From an uncultured Faecalibacterium sp. (lineage in GTDB: Bacteria > Bacillota > Clostridia > Oscillospirales > Ruminococcaceae): a DNA stretch of 64,000 nucleotides. Positions 42,730 to 51,264 of this stretch are shown here, one piece after another. The stretch spans positions 186,001 through 250,000 of the forward strand of contig CALFLK010000013.1 of assembly GCA_937880095.1 (NCBI GenBank), given 5' to 3'. A program made the translations under genes and the position numbers. A model generated the notes under the pieces. The model worked only from the letters and a program-made list of their open reading frames with translations. It was not told the DNA's origin and made no database searches. Positions within the stretch are counted from its first letter, which is position 1, and every line of letters starts with the position of its first letter.

Positions 42730-43377
42730 ATGAAAACATTCAAACTGCACCTGATTCGTCATGGTCTGACGCAGGGTAATCTGGACGGTCTGTATGTAGG
42801 CAGCGGTACCGATTTGCCGCTGTGTGATACCGGTCGTGCGCAGCTGATCGACCTGACCCAGCGGTTCGAATATCCTACCCCCGAGGTTGTTTTTTCCAGC
42901 CCGCTGAAGCGCGCTGTTGAAACCAGCAACATCCTGTTCCCCAACGCTCCCCACAAATATAGCGTGGATGCTTTGCGCGAAGCTGGTTTCGGCAAGTTCG
43001 AGGGTAAGCCCATTCAGAATCTGGTAAAAGATCCCGATTTCGTCCGTTGGATGGACCCCACCTCCGGTTACACGCCCGAAGGTGCTGAACCTACTGTTGA
43101 GTTTCATCAGCGCTGCGCCGATGCTCTGCTGAAAATGTTTGAGTATATGATTAAGTCTCAAATCACCGAGGCTGCTTGCGTCACCCACGGTGGTGTGATT
43201 ATGAGTATGCTCAGCCAGCGCGCTCTGCCCAGCCGCAAGCCTGAAATGTGGATGGCAGATCCCGGCTGTGGCTATACGGTTCGCACCGACGTGGAACTGT
43301 GGATGCGTGACCGTCTGGTGGAAGCAATCGACGTTATCCCGGAAGGTTATCTGGACACCGTTGCAAATCAGGAATAA
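42730..43377 (+). CDS. Histidine phosphatase (phosphoglycerate mutase-like)
   Basis: The 215-residue product has the LHLIRHGLTQGNLDGLYVGSGTD motif with the phosphohistidine, VFSSPLKRAVET, and the second catalytic His in CVTHGGVIMSML. These are broad-range phosphatases (CobC, GpmB or PhoE types); no cobalamin genes are nearby. GAGAGGAG precedes the ATG, and a strong terminator follows. Confidence 0.92.
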   Translation: MKTFKLHLIRHGLTQGNLDGLYVGSGTDLPLCDTGRAQLIDLTQRFEYPTPEVVFSSPLKRAVETSNILFPNAPHKYSVDALREAGFGKFEGKPIQNLVKDPDFVRWMDPTSGYTPEGAEPTVEFHQRCADALLKMFEYMIKSQITEAACVTHGGVIMSMLSQRALPSRKPEMWMADPGCGYTVRTDVELWMRDRLVEAIDVIPEGYLDTVANQE

Positions 43378-43383
43378 GCAAAC

Positions 43384-43420
43384 AAAAAGACCGAACGTGC
43401 AATGCACGTTCGGTCTTTTT
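43384..43420. terminator. Bidirectional terminator
   Basis: AAAAAGACCGAACGTGC pairs with GCACGTTCGGTCTTTTT around AAT. Confidence 0.93.
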
Positions 43421-43429
43421 GTTTTTATC

Positions 43430-44539
43430 TTATGCAGCAGCTTCTGCGTCACTTTCCGACTCGGATTCTGCCTCAGCAACGGGATAAACCACGTTGTCCT
43501 CTGCATCCGTAATGGTCAGCGACTGACCATTAAAACCGCCATAAACCGCCATATAGGTCTTACCTGGAGCCATGACCAGAGGGGTGCCCGTTTCACTGAA
43601 CAGCTGCAATCCATCGGCAACATCACCCTTTTTCCAAGTGATCTTCTGCCAGGTTCCATTGACCAGATACAAGCCTTCCCCTTCGGTGAGGTCATACTCA
43701 CGGGTGAATTTATCATCCTTGACCGACGGCTCACTGCACAGCACCAGTACGTTCGTTACCTGAACCGGAACGCCATTGTTGGCATCCAGCTGCTGGGTAC
43801 CGTCAGCGCGGTACAGCATCCATCCGCCATTCTCAAAGCGCAGCGTTGTGCTCTGCTTTTCCGAGAAATTCACAGTAATGGCAGCAGCTGCATCCCCCTG
43901 AACCGGAGAACCGAAATACTGCCAAACCGGTACTTCACCCGTCAGCGGCATCTGATACTGATCGATACCGTACTGCAAAGAGCTTCCCTGCGTATACCAG
44001 CTGTACTCCATCGGCATAGCCGGATCACTGCCATCATAATCGAAGCTGTTTACACCCAGCATCAGAGCATCCAGCGGCTGCCATCCATAACAATTCAGCA
44101 GATTTTCAGCATAGGTATTCATACCCTTCTGTACCAGAATACTGCTCATCGGCAGAGCAAACTGCCAGAACAAATCCTTACCGGGCGCAATCGGACCCAC
44201 CTTGGGGACGCTCTCCAAATTATCGAACCAGAGCATCCAGTTGGTGGATTCACCCTCGGTCAGTGCTTCCAGAATTACGCTGGCACTGCCCAAACCCCAC
44301 TGGCGTGCGCCGGCTTGGGCAGCGTTGTTTACCATCACTGCCACAGGGCGCTGTACTTCACCTGTCATTTCCTGACCGGTCAGCGGGTATACGGCTTTCG
44401 CCTGCACCAACGGCTGCAGCGTGCCTTCTGTCGGCAAACTCTCCGGCACCTGATCCGTCGTTGTCTGGCTGCTGGGCGCAGTGCCGCAGCCTGCCAGCAG
44501 CAGGGTCAAACACAAAATAACTGCAATTAATTGTTTCAT
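43430..44539 (-). CDS. DUF3048 lipoprotein
   Basis: A 369-residue lipoprotein with lipobox LTLLLAGCG. The DUF3048 hallmarks are RPVAVMVNNAAQAGARQWGL, SVILEALTEGESTNWMLWF and VGPIAPGKDLF, plus a C-terminal half with VTVNF-like and KTYMAVYG strands. DUF3048 (YerB) proteins are extracytoplasmic and of unknown function. Ends in a Glu/Ser/Ala-rich tail. It lies 38 bases after a DUF3048 paralog and is probably co-transcribed. Confidence 0.9.
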   Translation of the reverse strand: MKQLIAVILCLTLLLAGCGTAPSSQTTTDQVPESLPTEGTLQPLVQAKAVYPLTGQEMTGEVQRPVAVMVNNAAQAGARQWGLGSASVILEALTEGESTNWMLWFDNLESVPKVGPIAPGKDLFWQFALPMSSILVQKGMNTYAENLLNCYGWQPLDALMLGVNSFDYDGSDPAMPMEYSWYTQGSSLQYGIDQYQMPLTGEVPVWQYFGSPVQGDAAAAITVNFSEKQSTTLRFENGGWMLYRADGTQQLDANNGVPVQVTNVLVLCSEPSVKDDKFTREYDLTEGEGLYLVNGTWQKITWKKGDVADGLQLFSETGTPLVMAPGKTYMAVYGGFNGQSLTITDAEDNVVYPVAEAESESESDAEAAA

Positions 44540-44577
44540 GGGTCGCAAAAACTCCTTATCTGGGGATTTGAGGAAAA

Positions 44578-45840
44578 TCAGTCTGTGGTGATGTTGGCTG
44601 CAGCGTCTTCGCTCACATCTGCATCATCTGCATCTGTCACATCAGACACATCCTCTGCGTCACTCAGATCGTCGCCGCTGGCTGCGTCTTCCTGACCGTC
44701 ATAGCTGAAATGCTCTGCTTCTTTCAGGTCTACAAAAGACAGGTATGTTTTGCCGCAGTTCAGGGTAACCATCTCATCTTCCTGACTGTTGTGATCGCTC
44801 AGGATCAAAACGTTTCCGGGGCTGCCCTTCTGCCAGCCGATCATCTCGCAGCGACCGTTGGTAAAGTAATAGCCAACTCCGCCGTAGTCATAGTCAACAT
44901 CCTGAATATTGTGGGAATCGCCGGGGTAAGCCTCCATTGCGGTAAACAGGACAACCAGGTTTGTAAAGCTCAGCTGATTGCCGGTATTCTCGTCAATCGT
45001 CGGGCTGACCTGCTTGGTTGCGTTGCTGTACATACTCATCTTATAGGTCTGAGATGCAGCGTCATAATCAAAGTAAGTACGGTAGCTGGAAGAGTGACGG
45101 ATCGTCACGCTGGTAGCCGGCTCACCGCCGTCCAGACTGACATACTCATCATAGCGGTAGTCTGCAAACTTAAAGAAAGTACTCTTGTACTCACGGGTCA
45201 TATCCAGCTCAGCCTTATCGATTGCTTTCTGGACTTCCTCGCCACTGGTAAACAGTGTATGCTCGGTTGCCACATCGCGACCGCGCTTATCGCGGTGAGA
45301 GTAATTGCGCTGAGTGGGGGTCTTGAAATAGCTCATACCGCCAAAGTTCAGCGTCCAATACTCCCAGTCCTTGATGAAACGGGTGCAGAACACACTTTCG
45401 CCTTCGTGATAGTAAACCGCCTGCCAAGGCATAATCAGCTGCAGGAACTGATCTCGACCAGAGCGGATGGGTCCGATTTCGGGAATGTCATCCACATCGT
45501 CGAACAAAGCGCAGAAACGGGTGATACCGCCCTCCACCTTGATTTCAATCAAAATCTTTGCTTCGCCAATACCGCGATGGGGGCGTGCATTCTGACGGCT
45601 GGTGTTGGACATATTATTGATCATAATACCAATAATACGGCTGTCCTTTGCATCGCTGGCACGACCCTCGCCGGTCAACACATCCGGATCATACGGAGGT
45701 TCCGGCGTGGGGGACGGAGTCGGGGTAGCGGTCGGTTCCGGCGTAGCGGACGGCAACGGACCGCCGCAGCCTACCAGCACGCCAGCTGCCGCTGCCGCGA
45801 TGGCTGCTTTTTCAATAAATTCTCTGCGTGAAAGTTTCAT
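44578..45840 (-). CDS. DUF3048 lipoprotein with twin-arginine signal
   Basis: A 420-residue paralog of the next gene. It starts MKLSRREFIEKAAIAAAAAG, which matches the S-R-R-x-F-I-K twin-arginine consensus, and continues to a lipobox, VLVGCGG. A Pro/Thr linker follows, then DUF3048: IIGIMINNMSNTSRQNARPHRGIG, ILIEIKVEGGITRFCALF, IGPIRSGRDQFLQL. The C-terminus is Asp/Ala-rich. Export as a folded lipoprotein by Tat is predicted, and tatC and tatA are encoded at 62.8-63.8 kb. Confidence 0.9.
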   Translation of the reverse strand: MKLSRREFIEKAAIAAAAAGVLVGCGGPLPSATPEPTATPTPSPTPEPPYDPDVLTGEGRASDAKDSRIIGIMINNMSNTSRQNARPHRGIGEAKILIEIKVEGGITRFCALFDDVDDIPEIGPIRSGRDQFLQLIMPWQAVYYHEGESVFCTRFIKDWEYWTLNFGGMSYFKTPTQRNYSHRDKRGRDVATEHTLFTSGEEVQKAIDKAELDMTREYKSTFFKFADYRYDEYVSLDGGEPATSVTIRHSSSYRTYFDYDAASQTYKMSMYSNATKQVSPTIDENTGNQLSFTNLVVLFTAMEAYPGDSHNIQDVDYDYGGVGYYFTNGRCEMIGWQKGSPGNVLILSDHNSQEDEMVTLNCGKTYLSFVDLKEAEHFSYDGQEDAASGDDLSDAEDVSDVTDADDADVSEDAAANITTD

Positions 45841-45914
45841 TTTAATACGGTTCCTTTCCTTTTTGGTTTCTCGTCAGACCTTTGTGACGATTCCGCAGGA
45901 TCACAGTTGTAATT

Positions 45915-45943
45915 ATTGTAACCTTTTTGACATTTATTGTAAA
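45915..45943 (-). promoter_or_regulatory. Promoter of the DUF3048 gene pair
   Basis: On the minus strand TTTACA (45943-45938), 17 bases, TACAAT (45920-45915). Confidence 0.68.
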
Positions 45944-46040
45944 GAGGTGCCTCTTTGTCATGCGCAGATAGCTGTTTTTTAGTGTACCACATTTTCATGC
46001 AAAATTTGGTACTATCACAGTTTTTTCTTATTTCTCTCCG

Positions 46041-46069
46041 TTGGAAATTTTCGTGGTTTATGCTATACT
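46041..46069 (+). promoter_or_regulatory. Promoter of GNAT-hflX
   Basis: TTGGAA (46041-46046), 17 bases, TGC-TATACT (TATACT at 46064-46069). Confidence 0.68.
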
Positions 46070-46098
46070 GAATCAAACGCAACGCAAAGGAGAGAATT

Positions 46099-46722
46099 AT
46101 GCAGCACCAAGGCACTTGTCCTCTGGAAACACAGCGCCTGCTGCTGCGCCGCCTTTCCGCTGAGGATGCACATACCATGTTTACCGGCTGGGCGGGCGAT
46201 CCACAGATATTCCGCTTTCTGCGCCGCCCTGCACACCGCAGCGAAACTATGACACGCTGCCTGCTTTCTGCTTGGGAAACGGCATATGCACAGCCGGATT
46301 ATTACCACTGGGGCATCGTGGAAAAGGCATCCGGTCAGCTGATTGGCGAAATCGGCCTATCCGATGACCGAATCTCCGCCGGGAATGCCCCCGCCTGCTG
46401 GTGTACTGCCGGATTGGATGGATCCGACGGCGTATGGTCGCCCGGATATTGTATCGGCAAACTCTGGTGGGGTCAGGGTTTTGCTACAGAAGCGCTGCGT
46501 GCTGTCGTAGATTACTGGTTCAGCGTATGCGATGGCGTATGGCTGTCAGGCTGCCATGCCACGGAAAATCCCGCCAGTGGCCGTGTACTGGAGCGGGTTG
46601 GTTTTCAATTCGATCATTCCGGCATGGAGCGAAAGTTCGACGGAACCCCCATAGCATGTTTCTATTATGATTTGACCCGTCCTCTGTGGGAAACGAGGAA
46701 AAAGGAGAACACCCTTGAGTGA
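46099..46722 (+). CDS. GNAT acetyltransferase, RimJ/RimL-like
   Basis: The 207-residue product starts with the typical LETQRLLLRRLSAEDAHTMF and has YHWGIVEKASGQLIGEIGL, then a WGQGFATEALRAVVDYWF acetyl-CoA loop and ENPASGRVLERVGF. These are marks of the RimJ/RimL branch that acetylates N-termini or small molecules. CAAAGGAGAG precedes the ATG. Its last codons overlap the hflX start. Confidence 0.92.
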   Translation: MQHQGTCPLETQRLLLRRLSAEDAHTMFTGWAGDPQIFRFLRRPAHRSETMTRCLLSAWETAYAQPDYYHWGIVEKASGQLIGEIGLSDDRISAGNAPACWCTAGLDGSDGVWSPGYCIGKLWWGQGFATEALRAVVDYWFSVCDGVWLSGCHATENPASGRVLERVGFQFDHSGMERKFDGTPIACFYYDLTRPLWETRKKENTLE

Positions 46723-47977
46723 ACTGATTGATATTTTAACCGAAACCCCACCTGCCCGCGTCCTGCTGCTGGCTTTGGATATGGGCGAATGGGACTGCGC
46801 CCGCAGTCTGGATGAATTGGCTGCACTGTGCGAGGCAAACCACATGGTAGCCGTAGGTCGTGTAACGCAGAAGCGTTCCACCCCGGAAGCTGCGACGCTT
46901 TTGGGCAGCGGTAAAGTAGAAGAAGCCCGTCTGGCAGTGGAAGAGCTGGATGTACAGACCGCCATTTTTGACGGCGAACTGACCGGCAGCCAAATTCGCA
47001 ACTTGTCTGGTCTTTTGCAGTGCGAAGTGCTGGACCGCACCATGCTGATTCTGGAAATCTTCCGCAGCCGTGCCGTCACCAACGAAGGCAAGCTGCAAAC
47101 CGAACTGGCTGACCTGCGCTATCAGCTGCCCCGCCTTTCCGGTCTGGGTGCATCGCTGAGCCGTCAGGGCGGCGGTGGCGGCGGTGGTGCCGGCGCACGC
47201 CGTGGTGCCGGTGAAACCAAGCTGGAACTGGACAAACGCCATGTGCGTGCTCGTATTGATATGCTGAGTGAACGTCTGGCTGAGATGGAAAAGCGTCGCG
47301 GCGAACTGCGTCGTGCACGCAGCCGCACGGGAATGCCTGTTGTCAGCTTGGTTGGCTACACCAACGTAGGCAAATCCAGCCTGATGAACGCTCTGTGCGG
47401 TGCGCAGGTACTGGAAGCAAATATGCTGTTTGCTACCTTGGACCCCACCAGCCGCAAGCTGGTTCTGCCCAGCGGTCTGGCTGTTTTGCTGGTTGACACG
47501 GTTGGCTTTGTATCCCGTCTGCCCCACCATCTGGTAGAAGCCTTTAAGAGCACGCTGGAAGAAGCCGCTTTTTCGGACGTAATTGTCCGCGTAGCGGATG
47601 CCGGTGATGATCAGCGGGACGAACAGCTGAACGTCACTGACGAAGTTCTGCACTCGCTGGACTGCGACGACATCCCCCGCCTGACGGTTTACAACAAATG
47701 CGATATGGCAGGTGCCATCAGCTTTGCCCCCGACATTCTGCTGACCAGCGCCAAAACTGGCGAGGGTCTGCCCCAGCTGCTGGAAGAACTGGACCGACTG
47801 CTGGCAGACCGTGTGCGCAGCATCAAGGTTCTGCTGCCTTATGACAAAATCAGCTTGGCTGGTCCGATGCGTCAGCGCGGCAGTGTCACGCTGGAAGAAT
47901 ACAAAGAGAACGGTCTGTATCTGGAAGGCGTCGTAAAAGCAGAGGATTTGCACGTTTACGAGGATTACCTGCAGTAA
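46715..47977 (+). CDS. hflX: GTPase HflX
   Basis: The 420-residue ribosome-associated GTPase, a rescue/splitting factor. It has the HflX N-terminal domain (VGRVTQKRSTPEAATLLGSGKVEE), a Gly-rich loop with RRGAGETKLELD, and G motifs GYTNVGKSS (G1), LVDTVGFVSRLP (G3) and VYNKCD (G4). The start is a TTG at 46715, seven bases after AAGGAG, overlapping the GNAT stop by eight bases. Confidence 0.95.
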   Translation: MSELIDILTETPPARVLLLALDMGEWDCARSLDELAALCEANHMVAVGRVTQKRSTPEAATLLGSGKVEEARLAVEELDVQTAIFDGELTGSQIRNLSGLLQCEVLDRTMLILEIFRSRAVTNEGKLQTELADLRYQLPRLSGLGASLSRQGGGGGGGAGARRGAGETKLELDKRHVRARIDMLSERLAEMEKRRGELRRARSRTGMPVVSLVGYTNVGKSSLMNALCGAQVLEANMLFATLDPTSRKLVLPSGLAVLLVDTVGFVSRLPHHLVEAFKSTLEEAAFSDVIVRVADAGDDQRDEQLNVTDEVLHSLDCDDIPRLTVYNKCDMAGAISFAPDILLTSAKTGEGLPQLLEELDRLLADRVRSIKVLLPYDKISLAGPMRQRGSVTLEEYKENGLYLEGVVKAEDLHVYEDYLQ

Positions 47978-48009
47978 ACACGAAACAGACAAAACCCAAT
48001 CGAAATCAT

Positions 48010-48047
48010 AAAACGGCAGTATCTCAAATGTGGATACTGCCGTTTTT
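48010..48047 (+). terminator. hflX terminator
   Basis: AAAACGGCAGTATC pairs with GATACTGCCGTTTT. Confidence 0.92.
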
Positions 48048-48109
48048 GCTTGTGAAAATCCCCCCACGACCGAGAAGTTTCATTTTCTCTTTTCTTCCAA
48101 TTTTGTATA

Positions 48110-48118
48110 TGCTATACT
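48110..48118 (+). promoter_or_regulatory. Extended -10 promoter of the 48154 lipoprotein gene
   Basis: TGC-TATACT at 48110-48118 with only a weak T-rich -35 region. Confidence 0.5.
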
Positions 48119-48153
48119 GCATTTAACGAATCTGCGTAGGAAAGGAGCACATT

Positions 48154-48687
48154 ATGAAAAAATTATCTGCAGTTGTCCTTGCCGTTCTTCTGGTTTTCAG
48201 TCTGGTCGCCTGCAGCAACACCCATACGGACTACGATGCCCTTGTTGCTGAGCGGGATGCCTTGCTTGCTGAAAATGAAAATTTGAAAGCAAACCTTGCT
48301 ACACTGCAAAATCCGTCGGGCGAACTATCCGAACCGAAAACCGGCATCATCCACGGTTACTTTGTTGCAACCGTACGAGATTTGATTCCGGGTTATACGC
48401 TAGATGAAACAACACCTTTCTTCGTGGTTGCCACCATGTTCCAAGACAGCCCTTTTACCATTTATTTAGGACCTGACCTTATCGATCAGGTGGAAGTTGG
48501 TAAGCAGTACAAATTCGTCATACAGGATACCGAAGTTGATTTGCAGAAATATCCTGCTGTCAACGAAATGCTGTATCCGCCGGAAGCATTAAGTGCGCTG
48601 AACATTTCTATTGCATCGGTTGTTCCTGCCTCTGACGAAGAAGGCGGCTTGGAATCGACAAAGCTGGAGCTTTCTCTTTCGGAATAA
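48154..48687 (+). CDS. Small lipoprotein with coiled coil
   Basis: A 177-residue lipoprotein with lipobox VFSLVACSN. A short leucine-rich coiled coil (YDALVAERDALLAENENLKANLATL) follows, then a beta-rich domain of about 110 residues (GIIHGYFVATVRDLIPGY, TIYLGPDLIDQVEVGKQYKFVI). I do not recognise the domain. The gene has its own promoter and terminator. Confidence 0.78.
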   Translation: MKKLSAVVLAVLLVFSLVACSNTHTDYDALVAERDALLAENENLKANLATLQNPSGELSEPKTGIIHGYFVATVRDLIPGYTLDETTPFFVVATMFQDSPFTIYLGPDLIDQVEVGKQYKFVIQDTEVDLQKYPAVNEMLYPPEALSALNISIASVVPASDEEGGLESTKLELSLSE

Positions 48688-48723
48688 TTTTTAATTTCAC
48701 GACAAGTTCTAACTATTTTCATC

Positions 48724-48761
48724 AAAAAAGCGGAGCGCATTTTTCATGCACTCCGCTTTTT
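48724..48761. terminator. Bidirectional terminator
   Basis: AAAAAGCGGAGCGCAT pairs with ATGCACTCCGCTTTTT with one mismatch. Confidence 0.9.
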
Positions 48762-48763
48762 CT

Positions 48764-50203
48764 TTATAACAATCCGATGGTTTTCAGATAGCTGAACAAT
48801 GTGGGGGCAAACCAGAATCCACCAAACGCAAGGATAAAGGTACCCCAACAGGTCAGGCGATACTGGATGCGGTCTGTACATTCCCCTGCCAGATGATCGC
48901 CCAAGCTCTTACCGTGCAGCGGGAACTGGAACAGGATACCACAGAACAATGCACCATAGAACAAAATCGGTGCGATTTTATCCAGATACGGAATCAACGC
49001 CAGATAGAACGCATTCCAGCGCGGTTCTGCAACAATAGAATAAAACCAGCCCGTCAACGGACGCAGCACACCCCAGTCAAACAGGTTACCCTCCAAACCA
49101 TGCGGGTAAACGAATGCCACCAACAGGAAAAATCCAATACAGAGCGCAACATTCAAATACGCATAGGTCGTCTTTTCCCGCTGGCGCAATGCCGACAAAA
49201 TCAAGAACGGGGTCAGGAGAATCAACCACTGGGGATGCCACAAGACGAATATAAACAGCAGAGAAAATACGGTCATTGCTCCGTATACGGTCACATCATA
49301 CCAGGTCTGTGCATCCTGCGGGCGGTACAGGTATGCTGCCACGCAAATCACGACCATCGCCAAACCAAAATAAGATGCGTCTGCTGTACCGCCAGGGAAC
49401 ACCGCTGTAAACAACCGGTCGGTCATCAGCTGATTGAAAAATGCCGCATCCCCTGTACGTCCCGCAAACAACAGCGTTGTGGGAATGTACAGCCACAGGC
49501 TGACTGCACCGTATTTCAGCAGCTGCGGTACCCGTTTTTCCACCAAAAGCAGCATCGGGATAAATACAAACAGCGGGAAAAACTTAAAGACAAATCCAAC
49601 ACCCATTACCAGGGAAAACGCCATATATCTCTTGTCAAAATACAGCAGCATCGCCCACAATACAAAGAACAGACAGATGCTGTCATACTGACCCATCACC
49701 AGCGTATTAAAAAAGCTGATGGGATTCAGCCAAAACAAAAGCGATGCCCACTGACAAGCCGTTTCGTCACAGCCAATACGCTGCGCCAACTTTCCTACCA
49801 AAATACCGCAGCACAAATAAAAACCAACGCCGATGGCTTTGCACCACATCGCCAGAAACACATCATCGAATACAAAACCGCCAATGCGCTCCACAAGATA
49901 CAACGGCAGCTCCCACAGCGCATAAAGAACGTACATTATGATATTATAGTGTGCTGCATTTACATATTGAAATCCGTAAGTTCGGGACAGCGTATTTTCA
50001 AAGAACTGCAAAAAATTGCCGTCCAAAGTGCTTTGAATCAAAATATATGCATGGCGTGCGGTTTCCATAATATCCGGATGATTGAACAGCAAAAAGCATA
50101 CTGCCGCACCCAGCCCAAACAACAGGTACTCCATTCGTGTGAGACCTTTTGTCCTGCGCTGATTCAAAACCGAACAGGCATCTTGTTTGCAGAGAGCTGT
50201 CAT
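48764..50203 (-). CDS. Polytopic GT-C-like glycosyltransferase/mannosyltransferase
   Basis: About 479 residues with 11-13 predicted spans. After the first span, NAAHYNIIMYVLYALWELPLY and an acidic loop lead to WLNPISFFNTLVMGQYDSICLFFVL and FPLFVFIPMLLLVEKR. These fit DUF2029/PMT-like GT-C enzymes, which use lipid-linked sugars on the outer face. The donor and acceptor cannot be told. I choose the ATG at 50203, nine bases after GAGG; 50209 is an alternative. Confidence 0.8.
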   Translation of the reverse strand: MTALCKQDACSVLNQRRTKGLTRMEYLLFGLGAAVCFLLFNHPDIMETARHAYILIQSTLDGNFLQFFENTLSRTYGFQYVNAAHYNIIMYVLYALWELPLYLVERIGGFVFDDVFLAMWCKAIGVGFYLCCGILVGKLAQRIGCDETACQWASLLFWLNPISFFNTLVMGQYDSICLFFVLWAMLLYFDKRYMAFSLVMGVGFVFKFFPLFVFIPMLLLVEKRVPQLLKYGAVSLWLYIPTTLLFAGRTGDAAFFNQLMTDRLFTAVFPGGTADASYFGLAMVVICVAAYLYRPQDAQTWYDVTVYGAMTVFSLLFIFVLWHPQWLILLTPFLILSALRQREKTTYAYLNVALCIGFFLLVAFVYPHGLEGNLFDWGVLRPLTGWFYSIVAEPRWNAFYLALIPYLDKIAPILFYGALFCGILFQFPLHGKSLGDHLAGECTDRIQYRLTCWGTFILAFGGFWFAPTLFSYLKTIGLL

Positions 50204-50237
50204 ATCCATATACCTCACTTTTGCCAAAATCTGATTT

Positions 50238-50266
50238 ATTTTAACACAATTTTCTTTTCGAAACAA
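50238..50266 (-). promoter_or_regulatory. Promoter of the GT-C-like gene
   Basis: On the minus strand TTGTTT (50266-50261), 17 bases, TAAAAT (50243-50238). The -35 overlaps one arm of an inverted repeat, GGTTTGT (about 50262-50270) with ACAAACC (about 50333-50340), which may be an operator or structured leader. Confidence 0.6.
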
Positions 50267-50361
50267 ACCACCGTGTGCTGTTGTAGCCTTGCCATATTTC
50301 CAATTTCCTGTACTTTTTCGATGGGGTGGCCCGGTTTGTAATCGAAAGCACATTGCTTTAT

Positions 50362-50401
50362 AAAAAAAGCTGCCGATTTTTTATCATCGGCAGCTTTTTT
50401 A
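50362..50401. terminator. Terminator-like hairpin in the 50.2-50.8 kb gap
   Basis: AAAAAAGCTGCCGAT pairs with ATCGGCAGCTTTTTT. It has no gene immediately on its 5' side on either strand, suggesting a short non-coding transcript ends here. The 50402-50515 stretch between this and the next terminator holds no supportable gene. Confidence 0.85.
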
Positions 50402-50515
50402 TTTCTCAGTTCCGTTTTCCCCCGACAGCAGCTGTTTTTTGTAATTTGCACGCAAAATCTGTTTTTCGAACAAAAAAGTTAAATTTGTGTCGATGTTTCG
50501 CATTTCTTCCATATA

Positions 50516-50549
50516 ACACAAAAACCCGCCTGGCAGCGGGTTTTTGTGT
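50516..50549. terminator. Terminator of the candidate C-rich small RNA
   Basis: ACACAAAAACCCGC pairs with GCGGGTTTTTGTGT around CTGGCA. On the minus strand it lies about 50 bases after the start expected from the promoter at 50604-50631. Confidence 0.85.
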
Positions 50550-50597
50550 ATAGAGGGGGTGGGAAAGTATATAAAGTAGGAAAATATCTTTTTTGCA
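50517..50597 (-). ncRNA. Candidate C-rich small RNA
   Basis: A near-consensus promoter is followed after about 50 bases by a strong terminator with no open frame between. The predicted 80-nt RNA has an A/U-rich 5' part, a single-stranded CUUUCCCACCCCCUCUAU tract (50569-50552) and the terminator stem. C-rich tracts of this kind in Firmicute RNAs such as RoxS/RsaE pair with Shine-Dalgarno sequences. CCCCUCUAU is complementary to the ribosome sites of the genes at 28411 and 30380. Function is inference. Confidence 0.5.
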
Positions 50598-50603
50598 TAT
50601 TAA

Positions 50604-50631
50604 ATTATAATGCACAAATCATTTTTGTCAA
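50604..50631 (-). promoter_or_regulatory. Consensus promoter of the candidate small RNA
   Basis: On the minus strand TTGACA (50631-50626), 16 bases, TATAAT (50609-50604). It is a perfect match to both hexamers. Confidence 0.8.
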
Positions 50632-50666
50632 ACTGTCCTGACATATCGTTTTATTTAACTTTTCCC

Positions 50667-50701
50667 TTTACTTTTTCAATTTAACTTTATATAATAAAGT
50701 T
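50667..50701 (+). promoter_or_regulatory. Lrp gene promoter with overlapping inverted repeat
   Basis: TTTACT (50667-50672), 17 bases, TATAAT (50690-50695). A perfect inverted repeat, AACTTTATATAATAAAGTT (50683-50701), covers the -10 box and could be an autoregulatory operator for the Lrp/AsnC protein. Confidence 0.55.
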
Positions 50702-50811
50702 GTTCGTCAAATTCTTTCTGACTTTTCTGTGTTTTTTCACGTTTTGAAAAATTACGTTTTATTTCAGGAAAATTTGCGTGTTTTATTTTCTGTTTCAAAG
50801 GGAGTGTTTGG

Positions 50812-51264
50812 ATGGATGATTTGGACTATAAAATCCTGAAACTGCTGTCCGCAAATGCGCGTATGTCGGTAAAGGATATTGCCGATCAGGTTTCTTTGAC
50901 CAGCCCCGCCGTATCCAGCCGCATCCATAAATTGGAACAATCCGGCATTATCGGTGGCTATACGATTACCTTGAATCGCCCCCGCGGGCAAAACGGCATC
51001 AATGCGCTAATCAATGTTTCTACACACCCCAACAATTTCGAACGCTTGCTGGCTCTTATGCAGCAGCATCCCGAAGTGCTGCAATGTTATCATGTTACTG
51101 GTGAACACAGCTTTATTGTCCGTGTCAGCTGCAGCGACATGAGCCATTTGGAACGTGTGATCCATGCGTTCCAAAAGCTGGGTCAGACCAACACACAACT
51201 GATTCTGTCCGTTCCGCTGGATCGAAACGGATTGGATATTCTCGCGCAACAGGAGGTATTTTGA
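50812..51264 (+). CDS. Lrp/AsnC-family transcriptional regulator
   Basis: A 150-residue protein with an N-terminal winged helix (MDDLDYKILKLLSANARMSVKDIADQVSLTSPAVSSRIHKLEQSGII) and the RAM ligand-binding domain (HPEVLQCYHVTGEHSFIVRVSCSDM). Such proteins sense amino acids. AAAGGGAG precedes the ATG. The stop directly abuts the ATG of the zinc-ribbon gene, so the two are co-translated. Confidence 0.93.
   Translation: MDDLDYKILKLLSANARMSVKDIADQVSLTSPAVSSRIHKLEQSGIIGGYTITLNRPRGQNGINALINVSTHPNNFERLLALMQQHPEVLQCYHVTGEHSFIVRVSCSDMSHLERVIHAFQKLGQTNTQLILSVPLDRNGLDILAQQEVF

Noticed and set aside
50236..50451. A 71-codon minus-strand frame upstream of the GT-C-like gene
   Set aside because: It crosses a strong terminator hairpin and the promoter of the next gene, and has no recognisable ribosome site or domain.
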